This document shows positions 51,916 to 61,541 of a stretch of 64,000 nucleotides of DNA, piece by piece. Source of the DNA: Lachnospiraceae bacterium (lineage in GTDB: Bacteria; Bacillota_A; Clostridia; Lachnospirales; Lachnospiraceae); NCBI GenBank assembly GCA_021770615.1, contig JAETQR010000004.1, positions 1-64,000 on the forward strand, given 5' to 3'. The number at the start of each line of letters is the position of its first letter. Positions within the stretch are counted from its first letter, which is position 1. The notes beneath the pieces are model-generated. The model saw only the letters and a program-made list of their open reading frames with translations. It searched no databases and was not told the origin of the DNA. The translations under genes were made by a program, and so were the position numbers.

Positions 51916-53202
51916 ATGTTTGCAGACCAGGCAAAAATATTTATCCGCTCAGGAAAAGGCGGCGACGGGCATGTTAGTTTCCGGCGGGAGCTTTATGTAC
52001 CGGCAGGAGGTCCTGACGGCGGCGACGGCGGAAAAGGTGGCGATCTGATCTTTGAAGTGGATCCCGGTATCAACACATTAAATGAATTTCGTCATATCCG
52101 GAAATACGTTGCAGAAGATGGGGAACCGGGTGGGAAAAAACGGTGCCATGGAAAAGATGGCAAGGATCTTGTCGTAAAAGTTCCGGCGGGAACGATCGTA
52201 AAAGAAGCCTCTACCGGGCAGGTTATCACAGACATGTCCTATGAAAATACAAGGGAAGTCATATTGAAGGGCGGGCGTGGTGGAAAAGGAAACCAGCACT
52301 ATGCGACACCTACGATGCAGGTACCCAAATATGCCCAGCCGGGAAAGCCGGCGATGGAACTTGAAGTTCTGCTTGAACTTAAGACGATTGCGGACGTAGG
52401 GCTTGTAGGTTTCCCAAACGTCGGGAAATCTACCTTTTTATCCAGAGTGACCAATGCCAGACCCAAGATTGCAAATTATCATTTTACCACGTTGAATCCA
52501 AATCTCGGAGTTGTTGATCTGGAAGGAACGGATGGTTTTGTGATCGCAGACATCCCGGGACTCATTGAGGGTGCTTCAGATGGGATCGGACTTGGGCATC
52601 AGTTTTTGAAACATATCGAGCGGACGAGGGTGATCGTCCATATGGTGGATGCCGCATCTACGGAAGGAAGAGACCCTATTCAGGATATTCGTGTGATCAA
52701 TGGGGAATTAAAGGCATACAGTGAGGAAGTTGCTTCGAGGCCGCAGGTTATCGCAGCTAATAAGACGGACTGTTTTTACGGAGATGAAGAGGAGACGGTG
52801 ATCACTCTTTTAAAGGAAGAATTTGAACCTCAGGGGATCAAAGTATTTCCGATATCGGCTGTCACGGGAAGTGGTGTCAGAGAACTTTTATATCATATAA
52901 AAAAGATGTTGGATGAGATGAAGGAAGAAAAGGTTGTATTTGAAAAAGAATACCTGATCAAAGAGCCTGATTTCCAGAACGAACCTTTTGAGGTGTTTCG
53001 GGATGAAGATGGTATCTTTAAGATCGAGGGGCCGAGAGTTGAGCGGATGCTTGGCTACACAAACCTTGATTCCGAAAAAGGATTTGAATTTTTCCAAAAC
53101 TTCCTCAAAAATAACGGAATGCTGGAGGAATTAGAAGCCCTTGGAATTGAGGATGGGGATACGGTTCAGATCTACGGATGGAGTTTTGAATATTTTCGCT
53201 GA
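51916..53202 (+). CDS. obgE: GTPase Obg
   Basis: A 428-residue GTPase for 50S assembly and stress control. The Gly-rich Obg fold (KIFIRSGKGGDGHVSFRRE, GGPDGGDGGKGGD) covers about 1-157; the G domain has GFPNVGKST (G1), DIPGLIEGAS (G3) and NKTD (G4); the OCT domain (about 350-428) ends QIYGWSFEYF. TAAGGAGG precedes ATG 51916. Standard place after rpmA. Confidence 0.98.
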   Translation: MFADQAKIFIRSGKGGDGHVSFRRELYVPAGGPDGGDGGKGGDLIFEVDPGINTLNEFRHIRKYVAEDGEPGGKKRCHGKDGKDLVVKVPAGTIVKEASTGQVITDMSYENTREVILKGGRGGKGNQHYATPTMQVPKYAQPGKPAMELEVLLELKTIADVGLVGFPNVGKSTFLSRVTNARPKIANYHFTTLNPNLGVVDLEGTDGFVIADIPGLIEGASDGIGLGHQFLKHIERTRVIVHMVDAASTEGRDPIQDIRVINGELKAYSEEVASRPQVIAANKTDCFYGDEEETVITLLKEEFEPQGIKVFPISAVTGSGVRELLYHIKKMLDEMKEEKVVFEKEYLIKEPDFQNEPFEVFRDEDGIFKIEGPRVERMLGYTNLDSEKGFEFFQNFLKNNGMLEELEALGIEDGDTVQIYGWSFEYFR

Positions 53203-53243
53203 TGAATTTTATATGCACAGTGAAGAAAGAAATGGAGATTAAC

Positions 53244-53564
53244 ATGACAAGTAAAGAAAGAGCACATTTAAAAGGACTGGCGATGAACATCAACCCGGTA
53301 TTCCAGATTGGAAAATCTTCTGTCACACCTGAGATCACGACAGCGATCGATGAGGCGCTTGAGGCAAGAGAGCTGATCAAGCTCCATGTATTAAAGAACT
53401 GCTTTGACGATCCGCGTGCGATCGCAGAAATGCTGGCAGAACGAACCCATTCTGAGGTAGTTCAGGTGATCGGCAAAAAGATTGTCTTATACCGGAAGTC
53501 GAAAGACAAAAAACAGAGAGGATCTGATCGTGTTGAAAACAGGCATAATGGGAGGAACGTTTAA
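53244..53564 (+). CDS. yhbY: YhbY family RNA-binding protein (CRM domain)
   Basis: A 106-residue CRM-domain protein associated with 50S subunit maturation. Start at ATG 53244 (MTSKERAHLKGLAMNINPVF) with TGGAG upstream. The core KSSVTPEITTAIDEALEARE and LIKLHVLKNCFDD is typical. It has a basic tail of about 14 residues (KDKKQRGSDRVENRH) that overlaps the start of the nadD fusion gene by 35 bases. Confidence 0.92.
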   Translation: MTSKERAHLKGLAMNINPVFQIGKSSVTPEITTAIDEALEARELIKLHVLKNCFDDPRAIAEMLAERTHSEVVQVIGKKIVLYRKSKDKKQRGSDRVENRHNGRNV

Positions 53565-54732
53565 TCCGATCCATAATGTTCATCTGATTATGGCAGAAGA
53601 GGCCAGAAAGCAGTTTGATCTGGATGAGATTTGGTTTATGCCCTCAAAGAATCCACCTCACAAAGACAAATGTGAACTGGCATCGGATGAGCACCGGAGA
53701 CGGATGATCGAACATTCGATACAGGATAACCCATATTTTAAATTTTCCGGAATCGAACTGGAGCGGGAAGGGACTACTTATACAAAAGATACTTTGGCAG
53801 AAATTAAGGAAACCTATCCGGAAAAGGATTTTTATTTTATCGTGGGTGGGGATTCACTGGCCGCCATGGACACATGGAACAGGCCGGATCTTATTTTTCA
53901 GAACTGCCATATCCTTGTGGCAAACCGTGACCATACGGATAATGTTAAAATTCAGGAGTGGATCCATTTTTACGAACAAAAGTATGAAGGAGTACGGATT
54001 TCAGAGATTGTAATGCCTTCAATCTCTATCTCTTCTGAAATGATACGAAAAAAGCTGGCAGGCGGTCAGAATATTTCCGATTATTGTCCGCCTGTCGTGG
54101 CGACATACATTAAGTGCAATAACTTATATGGTTTTGAGGGAAACCTTTTTGAAAAAAAGCCCTCTGATATGGAGATTATGAATTTTCTTTCCGCATGCCT
54201 GAAGCCAAAACGTCTGCTTCATACGCTTGGAGTCGCAGTAACTGCGGCAAATATGGCGGCCATATATGGCTGTGACCCTATGGATGCTTACCGGGCAGGC
54301 CTCCTCCACGACTGTGCAAAATATCTTACCGGAGAGGAACAGATCGCCCAGTGCCAGGAACATGGAATTTTCCTGACGCAGATCGAAAGGGAAAATCCCG
54401 TGCTGATCCATGGAAAGCTTGGCGCTTTTTATGCCCGGACAAAATATCAGGTTGATGAAGAAGAGATCTTATCAGCGATCACGTATCATACGACGGGGCG
54501 ACCAGAGATGTCTCTTTTAGAAAAGATTCTGTATCTGGCAGATTATATGGAGCCGGGAAGAAGTATGAAATGTAAACCTTATTCTCTTAAAAAGATCAGA
54601 AAGGCCTGTTTTTCTGATCTGGACAAGGCGCTTTTTATGGTTTTAGAAAATAGCGTTTGTTATTTAGAGAAATCAGGGAAATTAGTAGATGAACAGACAG
54701 TAAAAACCTATGAATACTATAAAAAACAATAG
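53530..54732 (+). CDS. nadD: Nicotinate-nucleotide adenylyltransferase fused to YqeK-type HD phosphohydrolase
   Basis: A 400-residue fusion. Residues 1 to about 205 are NadD: GTFNPIHNVHL, FMPSKNPPHKD, FIVGGDSLAAMDTW and SISISSEMIRK; it makes deamido-NAD from nicotinate mononucleotide. Residues about 215-400 are an HD-domain protein like YqeK, a diadenosine tetraphosphate hydrolase: LHTLGVAVTAANMA, LLHDCAKYL and ITYHTTGRPEMSLLEKILYLADY. GTG 53530 (VLKTGIMGGTFNP) follows GAGAGG. Elsewhere the two are separate neighbouring genes, so the fusion is notable. Confidence 0.93.
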   Translation: MLKTGIMGGTFNPIHNVHLIMAEEARKQFDLDEIWFMPSKNPPHKDKCELASDEHRRRMIEHSIQDNPYFKFSGIELEREGTTYTKDTLAEIKETYPEKDFYFIVGGDSLAAMDTWNRPDLIFQNCHILVANRDHTDNVKIQEWIHFYEQKYEGVRISEIVMPSISISSEMIRKKLAGGQNISDYCPPVVATYIKCNNLYGFEGNLFEKKPSDMEIMNFLSACLKPKRLLHTLGVAVTAANMAAIYGCDPMDAYRAGLLHDCAKYLTGEEQIAQCQEHGIFLTQIERENPVLIHGKLGAFYARTKYQVDEEEILSAITYHTTGRPEMSLLEKILYLADYMEPGRSMKCKPYSLKKIRKACFSDLDKALFMVLENSVCYLEKSGKLVDEQTVKTYEYYKKQ

Positions 54733-54749
54733 CAGATGAGGAGGAATAT

Positions 54750-55103
54750 ATGCTGGATTCAAAAGAAATGGCAAAAGTGGCGTATGATGCCCTTGACGAA
54801 AAATTGGGAAAAGACATCCGTATTATTAAAATCGATGAAGTATCGGTTATTGCAGATTATCTGATCATCGCAAACGGACAAAATAGTCTGCAGATTGCGG
54901 CCCTTACCGATAATGTGGAGATGAAGATGGCGCAAAATGGGATTGAGAGTAAACGGATCGAGGGAAATAAAAAATCTACCTGGATCCTGATGGATTATGG
55001 TGATGTGATCGTTCATGTATTCTCGCCGGAGGACAGATTATTTTATGACCTGGAGAGGATCTGGCGGGATGGAAAAACGGTTGAGAGGGAGGAACTGGAG
55101 TAA
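54750..55103 (+). CDS. rsfS: Ribosomal silencing factor RsfS
   Basis: A 117-residue protein that binds L14 and blocks subunit joining in poor growth conditions. Motifs VIADYLIIANGQNSLQIAAL, WILMDYGDVIVHVF and FYDLERIW are present. GAGGAGG precedes ATG 54750. Usual place after nadD/yqeK. Confidence 0.96.
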   Translation: MLDSKEMAKVAYDALDEKLGKDIRIIKIDEVSVIADYLIIANGQNSLQIAALTDNVEMKMAQNGIESKRIEGNKKSTWILMDYGDVIVHVFSPEDRLFYDLERIWRDGKTVEREELE

Positions 55104-55120
55104 AAAACCGGATAAAATCA

Positions 55121-55203
55121 AAAAGGACATCATTTATTTTTATTTGAAACAAACACAGGCAAGCCTGCGAAAAGTTTCAAATAAAAATAAATGATGTCCT
55201 TTT
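55121..55203. terminator. Perfect 30-base inverted repeat between rsfS and lexA
   Basis: Arms 55121-55150 and 55174-55203 are exact complements (outer AAAAGGACATC, inner TTTGAAAC). The 23-base loop contains another hairpin, CAGGC/GCCTG. T-runs at both outer ends (TTTT/AAAA) suit a terminator for both convergent genes, but the length is unusual. Confidence 0.8.
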
Positions 55204-55319
55204 GGTTTAGTATCCGACAAGAGATTAGTTATTTTGTGACTATTATAAATTCGAAATTTCAGGTTGTCAGGAAAAACAAGTAAACACAAAAAACTGCAGA
55301 AAGTTTCGGTGTCGTTGTA

Positions 55320-55934
55320 TTACATCAGGCGGAAGAGTCCGACTACGGTACCAAGAATGATAACTTCATCGACATAAATGGGATCCATCGTATCATTTTC
55401 CGGCTGGAGACGATATCTGCCTTCTTCTTTGTAGTAGGTTTTTACTGTTGCGGAATCATCCACAAGCGCTACGACGATGTCACCATTTTTGGCAGTAGGG
55501 CTCTGGCGGACGATCACCTTATCACCATCATATATCCCGGCGTTGATCATACTTTCTCCCCGTACATTCAGGATAAATAAGTCACCTGCAGGGAGTTCAT
55601 CGGCAAGGAGCGGAAAATATCCACTGATATTTTCTTCTGCAAAAATTGGCTGTCCTGCAGCTACGGTTCCTACGATCGGAATATTTCTCATCTCCTTGCG
55701 GGTCAGATTAAAGTTGTCATCTACGATTTCAATCGCGCGTGGTTTGGTTGGGTCTCTGCGGATATATCCGTTTTTCTCAAGTGTTTCAAGATGTGAATGG
55801 ACCGATGATGTTGATTTGAGATTTACAGCTTTACATATCTCTCTCACGGCAGGCGGATAGCCTTTCGCGAGGATCTGTTCCTTTATATACTCTAAGATTT
55901 CACTTTGTTTGGCAGAAATTCGACCATTTCCCAT
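55320..55934 (-). CDS. lexA: LexA repressor
   Basis: A 204-residue SOS repressor. The N-terminal winged helix (SEILEYIKEQILAKGYPPAV, STSSVHSHLETLEKNGYI) binds DNA; the autoprotease has cleavage site Ala93-Gly94 (VAAGQ), Ser128 in GESM and Lys165 in ATVKTYY. GGAGG precedes the ATG. Convergent with rsfS. Its promoter has two candidate LexA boxes, as expected for autoregulation. Confidence 0.97.
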   Translation of the reverse strand: MGNGRISAKQSEILEYIKEQILAKGYPPAVREICKAVNLKSTSSVHSHLETLEKNGYIRRDPTKPRAIEIVDDNFNLTRKEMRNIPIVGTVAAGQPIFAEENISGYFPLLADELPAGDLFILNVRGESMINAGIYDGDKVIVRQSPTAKNGDIVVALVDDSATVKTYYKEEGRYRLQPENDTMDPIYVDEVIILGTVVGLFRLM

Positions 55935-55963
55935 ATCTGATTACCTCCTGGATAATATTTATG

Positions 55964-56023
55964 CAAACAACTGTTTGTGTTTATAATATATCACAGATCC
56001 CCGACTTTGTCAAACGTTTGTTC
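55964..56023 (-). promoter_or_regulatory. lexA promoter with two LexA-type boxes
   Basis: Minus strand TTGACA (56013-56008) and TATATT (55990-55985), spacer 17. CAAACAACTGTTTG (55964-55977) lies downstream of the -10, and AGAACAAACGTTTG (56024-56011) overlaps the -35. Both approach the Gram-positive CRAACRNRYGTTYG consensus. Confidence 0.78.
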
Positions 56024-56071
56024 TGAATTTTTTGAGAAGTTTTGTCCTTGTGAATTTTGTTTAAAATTTAG

Positions 56072-56100
56072 TGGACAAAATTTCGTGATATGGTTATAAT
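56072..56100 (+). promoter_or_regulatory. Promoter of the SH3-domain gene
   Basis: TGGACA (56072-56077) and TATAAT (56095-56100), spacer 17, 38 bases before the start codon. Confidence 0.7.
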
Positions 56101-56138
56101 TATGAAGGAAAGCTTTTTGAGATAGGAGAGATAAACAA

Positions 56139-56927
56139 ATGAGTGAGGAAAATCAGGAAAAATTTTTACAAAAATTAAAGAATGACAAAAAATTTCGATT
56201 TGAATTTATTATAGGTATCTGGTCCGGTATCATTTCGTTGATGCTTGTAGTGGCACTTGTTTTTGTTACGAAGTATTTTATACTGAATGATAACAGCATT
56301 GAAAGTGATGATGTTGTCGAGGAGACGCCTGTGACGACTACTGCCCAGGCAGTTACGGTCAGAGAGACGGATCCTCCTTATGACAATGCGATCATTAATG
56401 GAAACGAAGAAGATTTTGATGATGGTGAAGATGATGGGGACGAGCTTAAATCGGCAGAAAAAGCGTATGCTACCACAGTGGTAAATGTGAGAAGTGAACC
56501 TTCCCTGACTGCTTCTGTGATCGGGAAGCTTCAAAAAGGCCAGGAAGTAAAGATCGTGGAGTTTGACAAGGAATGGACGAAAATTTCTTATAATACAACG
56601 GAAGGGTATGTGAGTACGATCTATCTGAGTGCAAATAAGCCGGAGCAGGAACCGGTTGCTTCTTCAGCTCCGGCAAAGGTTACGCCGAAGCCGGCAAAGA
56701 CGCCAAAGCCTACCAAGAAACCGACAAAGACACAAAAGCCGGCGAAGACGCCGAAACCAACGAAGGCACCGAAACCGACAACAGCACCACCGGAACCGGT
56801 GAATACTCCACAGCCAACGCCGGAACCGCCCAAGACGCCAGAGCCGACGCCGGAACCACCGAAGACGCCGCAGCCGACACCGGAGCCGCCGGCACCGACA
56901 GAAACATCGGAACAGACGGAGTCCTGA
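56139..56927 (+). CDS. Membrane-anchored bacterial SH3 (SH3b) protein with Pro-rich tail
   Basis: A 262-residue protein: a cytosolic N-terminus, one membrane helix (about 22-49), an acidic stretch with DDGEDDGDE, an SH3b domain (about 107-165: TVVNVRSEPSLTASVIGKL, VKIVEFDKEWTKISY, TEGYVSTIYL) and a tail of KPTKTPKP and PTPEPPKTPQ repeats. SH3b domains bind cell-wall peptides. The tail may cross the peptidoglycan. GATAGGAGAG lies before ATG 56139. Not known to belong to SOS although it is divergent from lexA. Confidence 0.85.
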   Translation: MSEENQEKFLQKLKNDKKFRFEFIIGIWSGIISLMLVVALVFVTKYFILNDNSIESDDVVEETPVTTTAQAVTVRETDPPYDNAIINGNEEDFDDGEDDGDELKSAEKAYATTVVNVRSEPSLTASVIGKLQKGQEVKIVEFDKEWTKISYNTTEGYVSTIYLSANKPEQEPVASSAPAKVTPKPAKTPKPTKKPTKTQKPAKTPKPTKAPKPTTAPPEPVNTPQPTPEPPKTPEPTPEPPKTPQPTPEPPAPTETSEQTES

Positions 56928-57019
56928 AGAAACAGGCTGTAAGCCATCCGGGGTGAGCGGAGAAATCATTCCCCGGATACCGCATCAAAAGATGATCATG
57001 TGAATGGAGAACAAATACA

Positions 57020-59680
57020 ATGGAAGAGCAGCTTACACCGATGATGCAGAAATATCTGGAAACAAAAGAGGAATATAAGGACTGCATTTTGTTTTACCGG
57101 CTGGGAGATTTTTATGAGATGTTCTTCGAAGACGCCAAATGTGTTTCGAAAGAGCTTGAACTTACTCTCACCGGAAAAAGCTGCGGATTAAAGGAGAGGG
57201 CACCCATGTGTGGTGTCCCCTTTCATTCTGCGGAGGGTTATATTACCAGACTTGTATCGAAGGGATACAAAGTAGCGATCTGTGAACAGGTAGAGGATCC
57301 TAAACTTGCAAAAGGACTTGTAAAAAGAGAGGTTATCCGGGTGGTGACGCCGGGGACAAACTGTAATCTCGATGCACTCGATGAGAGTAAGAACAATTAC
57401 CTGATGGGGATTGTCTCTTCCGGAGATTGCTTTGGCATATCTGCAGTGGATGTGACCACAGGGGAATATCTGCTGACAGAAGTAGATACATCCGCAAAAT
57501 TGTTAGATGAAATCAATAAGTTTATGCCCTCCGAGATCATATGTAACGATGCATTCTACATATGTGGTATAGATGTCGAGGAGCTAAAGGGGCGGCTTGG
57601 TATATCGATTTCTGCCCTTGCCCCTCATTATTTTGATGAAGAGATGTGTAAGAAAGCGCTCTGCCGTCATTTTAGCGTCGCTTCGCTGGATGGTATGGGG
57701 CTTTCGGATTTTTCGATCGGTGTCCTCGCTGCCGGCGCAGTTATGGAGTATCTTGTGGAGACGCAGAAAAATTCACTTGCGCATATTTTATCACTGGTTC
57801 CCTATTATTCAGGAAAATATATGCTTCTTGACCGGAACACGAGGCGGAATCTGGAACTTGTCGAAACCCTGCGTGAAAAACAAAAACGTGGTTCGCTGCT
57901 CTGGGTGCTTGACCGGACAAAGACGGCCATGGGAGCGAGAAAACTCAGGAGCAGCATCGAGCAGCCACTCATCAATAAAGAAGAGATCATAAAAAGATAT
58001 GATGCCATCGATGAATTGAACCAGAATATGATCACGAGAGAGGAGCTGCGGGAATATTTGAATCCAATCTATGATCTGGAGCGGCTTCTTAGTAAGATAA
58101 GCTATAAGTCTGCCAATCCAAGGGATATGATCGCTCTTTTAAGTTCACTTAAGATGCTGCCTCATATTTTATTTCTCTGTAAAAATTTTGAGGGACGTTT
58201 TTTTAATGAATTAAGCGAAGAACTCGATCCGCTCGAAGATCTCTGTGAACTCATTGCCTCTGCGATCCAGGAAGAGCCACCGCTTGCGCTCCATGACGGG
58301 GGGATCATAAAAGGGGGGTACAATGAACAGGTCGATAAACTCAGAACAGCAAAATCAGAAGGGAAGACATGGCTTGCTTCCCTGGAATCCGAGGAGCGTG
58401 AAAAGACGGGGATAAAAAACCTTAAGGTCAAGTTTAACCGGGTATTTGGATATTATCTGGAAGTGACAAATTCTTATAAAGCGCTTGTGCCGGAAAACTG
58501 GATGCGTAAGCAGACACTGGCAAATTCTGAGCGCTATACGACAGAGAAATTAAAGGAACTGGAGGACATCGTATTAGGCGCTGAGGAGAAATTATATAAT
58601 CTGGAATATCAGTTGTTTTGTGAGATACGGGATCATATTTTCACACAGGTGGACCGGATCCAGCGGACAGCAAAAGCAATCGCTATGATCGATATGATCA
58701 CGTCACTTGCTTATGTGGCAGAAAAAAATAATTATGTGAGGCCAGCCTTAAATGAGCGCGGTGTATTGAATATCAAAGACGGACGTCATCCGGTGATCGA
58801 GCAGATGATCGATCACGACATGTTTATCGCAAATGACACCTATCTGGATGAAGATTCCCACCGTCTTATGATCATCACAGGGCCGAATATGGCCGGAAAG
58901 TCTACCTATATGCGCCAGACGGCGCTGATCGTTTTGATGGCACAGCTCGGCTCTTTTGTCCCGGCTTCGTCTGCCGATATTTCATTGGCAGATCGGATAT
59001 TTACCCGGGTTGGGGCTTCGGATGATCTTGCCAGTGGACAGAGTACATTTATGGTAGAGATGACCGAGGTGGCTAATATCCTTCATAATGCCACAAAGGA
59101 CAGTCTGATCATCTTAGATGAGATCGGAAGGGGAACTTCTACTTTTGACGGCCTCAGCATCGCATGGGCGGTCGTTGAGCATATTGTGGAAAAGAAAAAT
59201 ATCGGTGCCAAGACGCTTTTTGCGACTCATTATCATGAACTCACCGAACTTGAAGGGAAGTTAGAAGGGGTGCAGAATTGCTGCATCGCAGTAAAAGAAG
59301 ACGGAGAAGACATTGTTTTTTTAAGAAAGATCGTAAAGGGCGGTGCAGATAAAAGTTATGGGATCCAGGTAGCAAAGCTGGCAGGTGTGCCGGAAAGCGT
59401 CCTCGAGAGGGCTCATGAAATCGCCGGACAGCTTGAAAGCGGCGATCTAAACACGGTAGTGTCCATGAAGCCTGCCACAGGCATCTCTTCCGGCCGTGAC
59501 AAAGGAAAAAGAGAAGAAACGGGGGAAATGGCACAGCTTTCGATCTTTGACGCCGTTACGTCCTTTAGCTATGAGGATATCCTGTTTGAACTCAGGGATA
59601 TTGACTTATCGCATGTCACACCAATGGATGCCATGAACCTTGTGTACAAGTGGCAGAATAAATTGAAGGATAAATGGTAG
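57020..59680 (+). CDS. mutS: DNA mismatch repair protein MutS
   Basis: An 886-residue mismatch-binding ATPase. The mismatch motif is in DFYEMFFEDA (Phe32, Glu34); Walker A is GPNMAGKST (about 621-629), followed by DEIGRGTSTFDGLSIAWA (Walker B and signature) and the ATHYHELTEL loop. The C-terminal part includes the dimerisation helices. Length normal. ATG 57020 follows TGGAGAAC. mutL follows at once; the two act together at mismatches. Confidence 0.98.
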   Translation: MEEQLTPMMQKYLETKEEYKDCILFYRLGDFYEMFFEDAKCVSKELELTLTGKSCGLKERAPMCGVPFHSAEGYITRLVSKGYKVAICEQVEDPKLAKGLVKREVIRVVTPGTNCNLDALDESKNNYLMGIVSSGDCFGISAVDVTTGEYLLTEVDTSAKLLDEINKFMPSEIICNDAFYICGIDVEELKGRLGISISALAPHYFDEEMCKKALCRHFSVASLDGMGLSDFSIGVLAAGAVMEYLVETQKNSLAHILSLVPYYSGKYMLLDRNTRRNLELVETLREKQKRGSLLWVLDRTKTAMGARKLRSSIEQPLINKEEIIKRYDAIDELNQNMITREELREYLNPIYDLERLLSKISYKSANPRDMIALLSSLKMLPHILFLCKNFEGRFFNELSEELDPLEDLCELIASAIQEEPPLALHDGGIIKGGYNEQVDKLRTAKSEGKTWLASLESEEREKTGIKNLKVKFNRVFGYYLEVTNSYKALVPENWMRKQTLANSERYTTEKLKELEDIVLGAEEKLYNLEYQLFCEIRDHIFTQVDRIQRTAKAIAMIDMITSLAYVAEKNNYVRPALNERGVLNIKDGRHPVIEQMIDHDMFIANDTYLDEDSHRLMIITGPNMAGKSTYMRQTALIVLMAQLGSFVPASSADISLADRIFTRVGASDDLASGQSTFMVEMTEVANILHNATKDSLIILDEIGRGTSTFDGLSIAWAVVEHIVEKKNIGAKTLFATHYHELTELEGKLEGVQNCCIAVKEDGEDIVFLRKIVKGGADKSYGIQVAKLAGVPESVLERAHEIAGQLESGDLNTVVSMKPATGISSGRDKGKREETGEMAQLSIFDAVTSFSYEDILFELRDIDLSHVTPMDAMNLVYKWQNKLKDKW

Positions 59681-59691
59681 GAGGGGTTTGG

Positions 59692-61539
59692 ATGATTCAT
59701 CTTTTAGACCAGAATACGATTGATAAAATAGCAGCAGGTGAGGTGATCGAACGGCCTGCTGCTGTTGTAAAAGAACTCGTGGAAAATTCGATCGATTCCG
59801 GGGCGACAGCCATTACGATCGAGATCAAGCAGGGAGGGATCACATTCATCCGTATTACGGATAATGGCTGCGGCATCCGCAAGGAGGAAATCCCCCTTGC
59901 TTTTCAGCGTCATGCGACCAGTAAGATTTCTACGATTGAGGATCTGCTCAGTGTACGAAGTCTTGGATTCCGGGGAGAGGCGCTCTCGAGTATTGCGGCT
60001 GTGTCCCAGGTGGAATTAGTGACAAAGGATGTGGATTCCATTATCGGATGCCGTTATGAGATCCATGGCGGGAAAGAGATTGTCTGTGAAGAGATCGGCT
60101 GTCCGGATGGAACGACATTTATCGTGAGAAATCTTTTTTACAACACACCCGCAAGGGGCAAATTTTTGAAGACGAAAACGACAGAGGGAGGATATATCAG
60201 TGATATCGTCCTCCACTTTACGCTTTCACATCCGGATATCCGTTTTAAATTTATCTGGGACGGAAGGACGAAGATCCAGACTTCCGGAAATGGAAATGTA
60301 AAAGATAACATATACAATCAGTTCGGACCGGATATCACAAAGGTTCTGCTCCCGGTCAATGTGGAAAAAAATGGGATAAAGCTTACAGGCTTTATCGGTA
60401 AGCCGGAGCTTTCCAGAGGTACACGCAGTTTTATGAATTATTATATCAATGGCAGGTATATAAAAAGTCCTGTCATACAAAAGGCGATCGAGACTGCTTA
60501 TCATGGATTTACAATGACAAACCGTTTTCCTTTTACGACATTGTTTCTCACGATCGACAGTTCCTGCCTGGACGTCAATGTTCATCCGACGAAAATGGAG
60601 GTGCGGTTTACAAATCAGGAGGAAGTATATGACCTGTTTTGTACAGAACTTCACGGGATTTTGAAACGGGCGACCCTGATACCAAATGTTTCGCTGGGAA
60701 AAGAAGAAAAGAATACCTCTGCGAAACAGGTACCAGAAAGAAAAGAACTCCCGAAAAAGACACCGGAACCATTTGAGACAGAAAGGCTCAGGCAGTTTTT
60801 CCCGCCTGATGTGAAAGGGAAGGAGAAGACAGAAAAAAAGGGAGGGCCCGTTCCGGATATCAGGGAGCCGGAACAGCAGGCGCAAAAAGTACCGATAAAT
60901 TACGAACAGCAGTCTCTGTTTCACGAGGAGCTTTTGCGGGAGGAAGAGAAGATCCGTTTCCGCCTGATCGGGCAGGTGTTTGGAACTTATTGGATGATCG
61001 AATACGGGGATGAAATGCTGGTGATCGATCAGCATGCGGCCCATGAAAAAGTATTATATGAACAGATCATGGAGGAACTGCGGACAGGACATGTATACAG
61101 CCAGAACCTTGTAACTCCGGTTATACTCACGCTTACCCACCGTGAGAAAGAAGTTTTGGAAAAATATAAAGGATCTTTTGAACAACTTGGATTTGAGATT
61201 GAAGAATTTGGCGGAGATGAGTACGCAGTGAAAGCAGTGCCCTCTCATTTTCTCCATCTTGCCTCCAGAGAGCTGTTCTATAGCCTTTTGGATGAGCTTT
61301 TGGAAAATCCGCAGGCAGCCGGAGCTGGCTCGGGAAACGAAATGATCACGGACCGGTGTGCAACGATCGCCTGCAAGGCGGCGGTGAAAGGAAACCAGAC
61401 GTTATCATTTGCGGAAGCAGAGAAACTGATCGGCAGGATGCTGCAGGCAAATGAGCCCTATCATTGTCCACACGGGAGGCCGACGACGATCTCTATGACG
61501 AAAAAAGAATTTGAGAAAAAGTTTAAAAGGATTGTATAA
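59692..61539 (+). CDS. mutL: DNA mismatch repair protein MutL
   Basis: A 615-residue protein: GHKL ATPase half with DNGCGI, RHATSKI and GFRGEALSS, a variable linker, and the C-terminal endonuclease half with DQHAAHEKVLYE (446-457) and CPHGRPT. The metal-binding motif means it nicks DNA itself, as in bacteria without MutH. ATG 59692 follows TAGGAGGGG; an in-frame ATG at 59674 overlaps mutS and lacks a good site. Confidence 0.98.
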   Translation: MIHLLDQNTIDKIAAGEVIERPAAVVKELVENSIDSGATAITIEIKQGGITFIRITDNGCGIRKEEIPLAFQRHATSKISTIEDLLSVRSLGFRGEALSSIAAVSQVELVTKDVDSIIGCRYEIHGGKEIVCEEIGCPDGTTFIVRNLFYNTPARGKFLKTKTTEGGYISDIVLHFTLSHPDIRFKFIWDGRTKIQTSGNGNVKDNIYNQFGPDITKVLLPVNVEKNGIKLTGFIGKPELSRGTRSFMNYYINGRYIKSPVIQKAIETAYHGFTMTNRFPFTTLFLTIDSSCLDVNVHPTKMEVRFTNQEEVYDLFCTELHGILKRATLIPNVSLGKEEKNTSAKQVPERKELPKKTPEPFETERLRQFFPPDVKGKEKTEKKGGPVPDIREPEQQAQKVPINYEQQSLFHEELLREEEKIRFRLIGQVFGTYWMIEYGDEMLVIDQHAAHEKVLYEQIMEELRTGHVYSQNLVTPVILTLTHREKEVLEKYKGSFEQLGFEIEEFGGDEYAVKAVPSHFLHLASRELFYSLLDELLENPQAAGAGSGNEMITDRCATIACKAAVKGNQTLSFAEAEKLIGRMLQANEPYHCPHGRPTTISMTKKEFEKKFKRIV

Positions 61540-61541
61540 GT

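Noticed and set aside
56640..56925. Dense repeats at the end of the SH3-domain gene
   Set aside because: They encode the PTPEPPKTP tail in one frame; no CRISPR-type spacing. The Gly/Arg-rich minus-strand frames here are by-products.
59674..59691. ATG start of mutL inside the end of mutS
   Set aside because: No ribosome binding site; TAGGAGGGG clearly serves ATG 59692, which gives the conserved MIHLLDQNTIDKIAAGE start.
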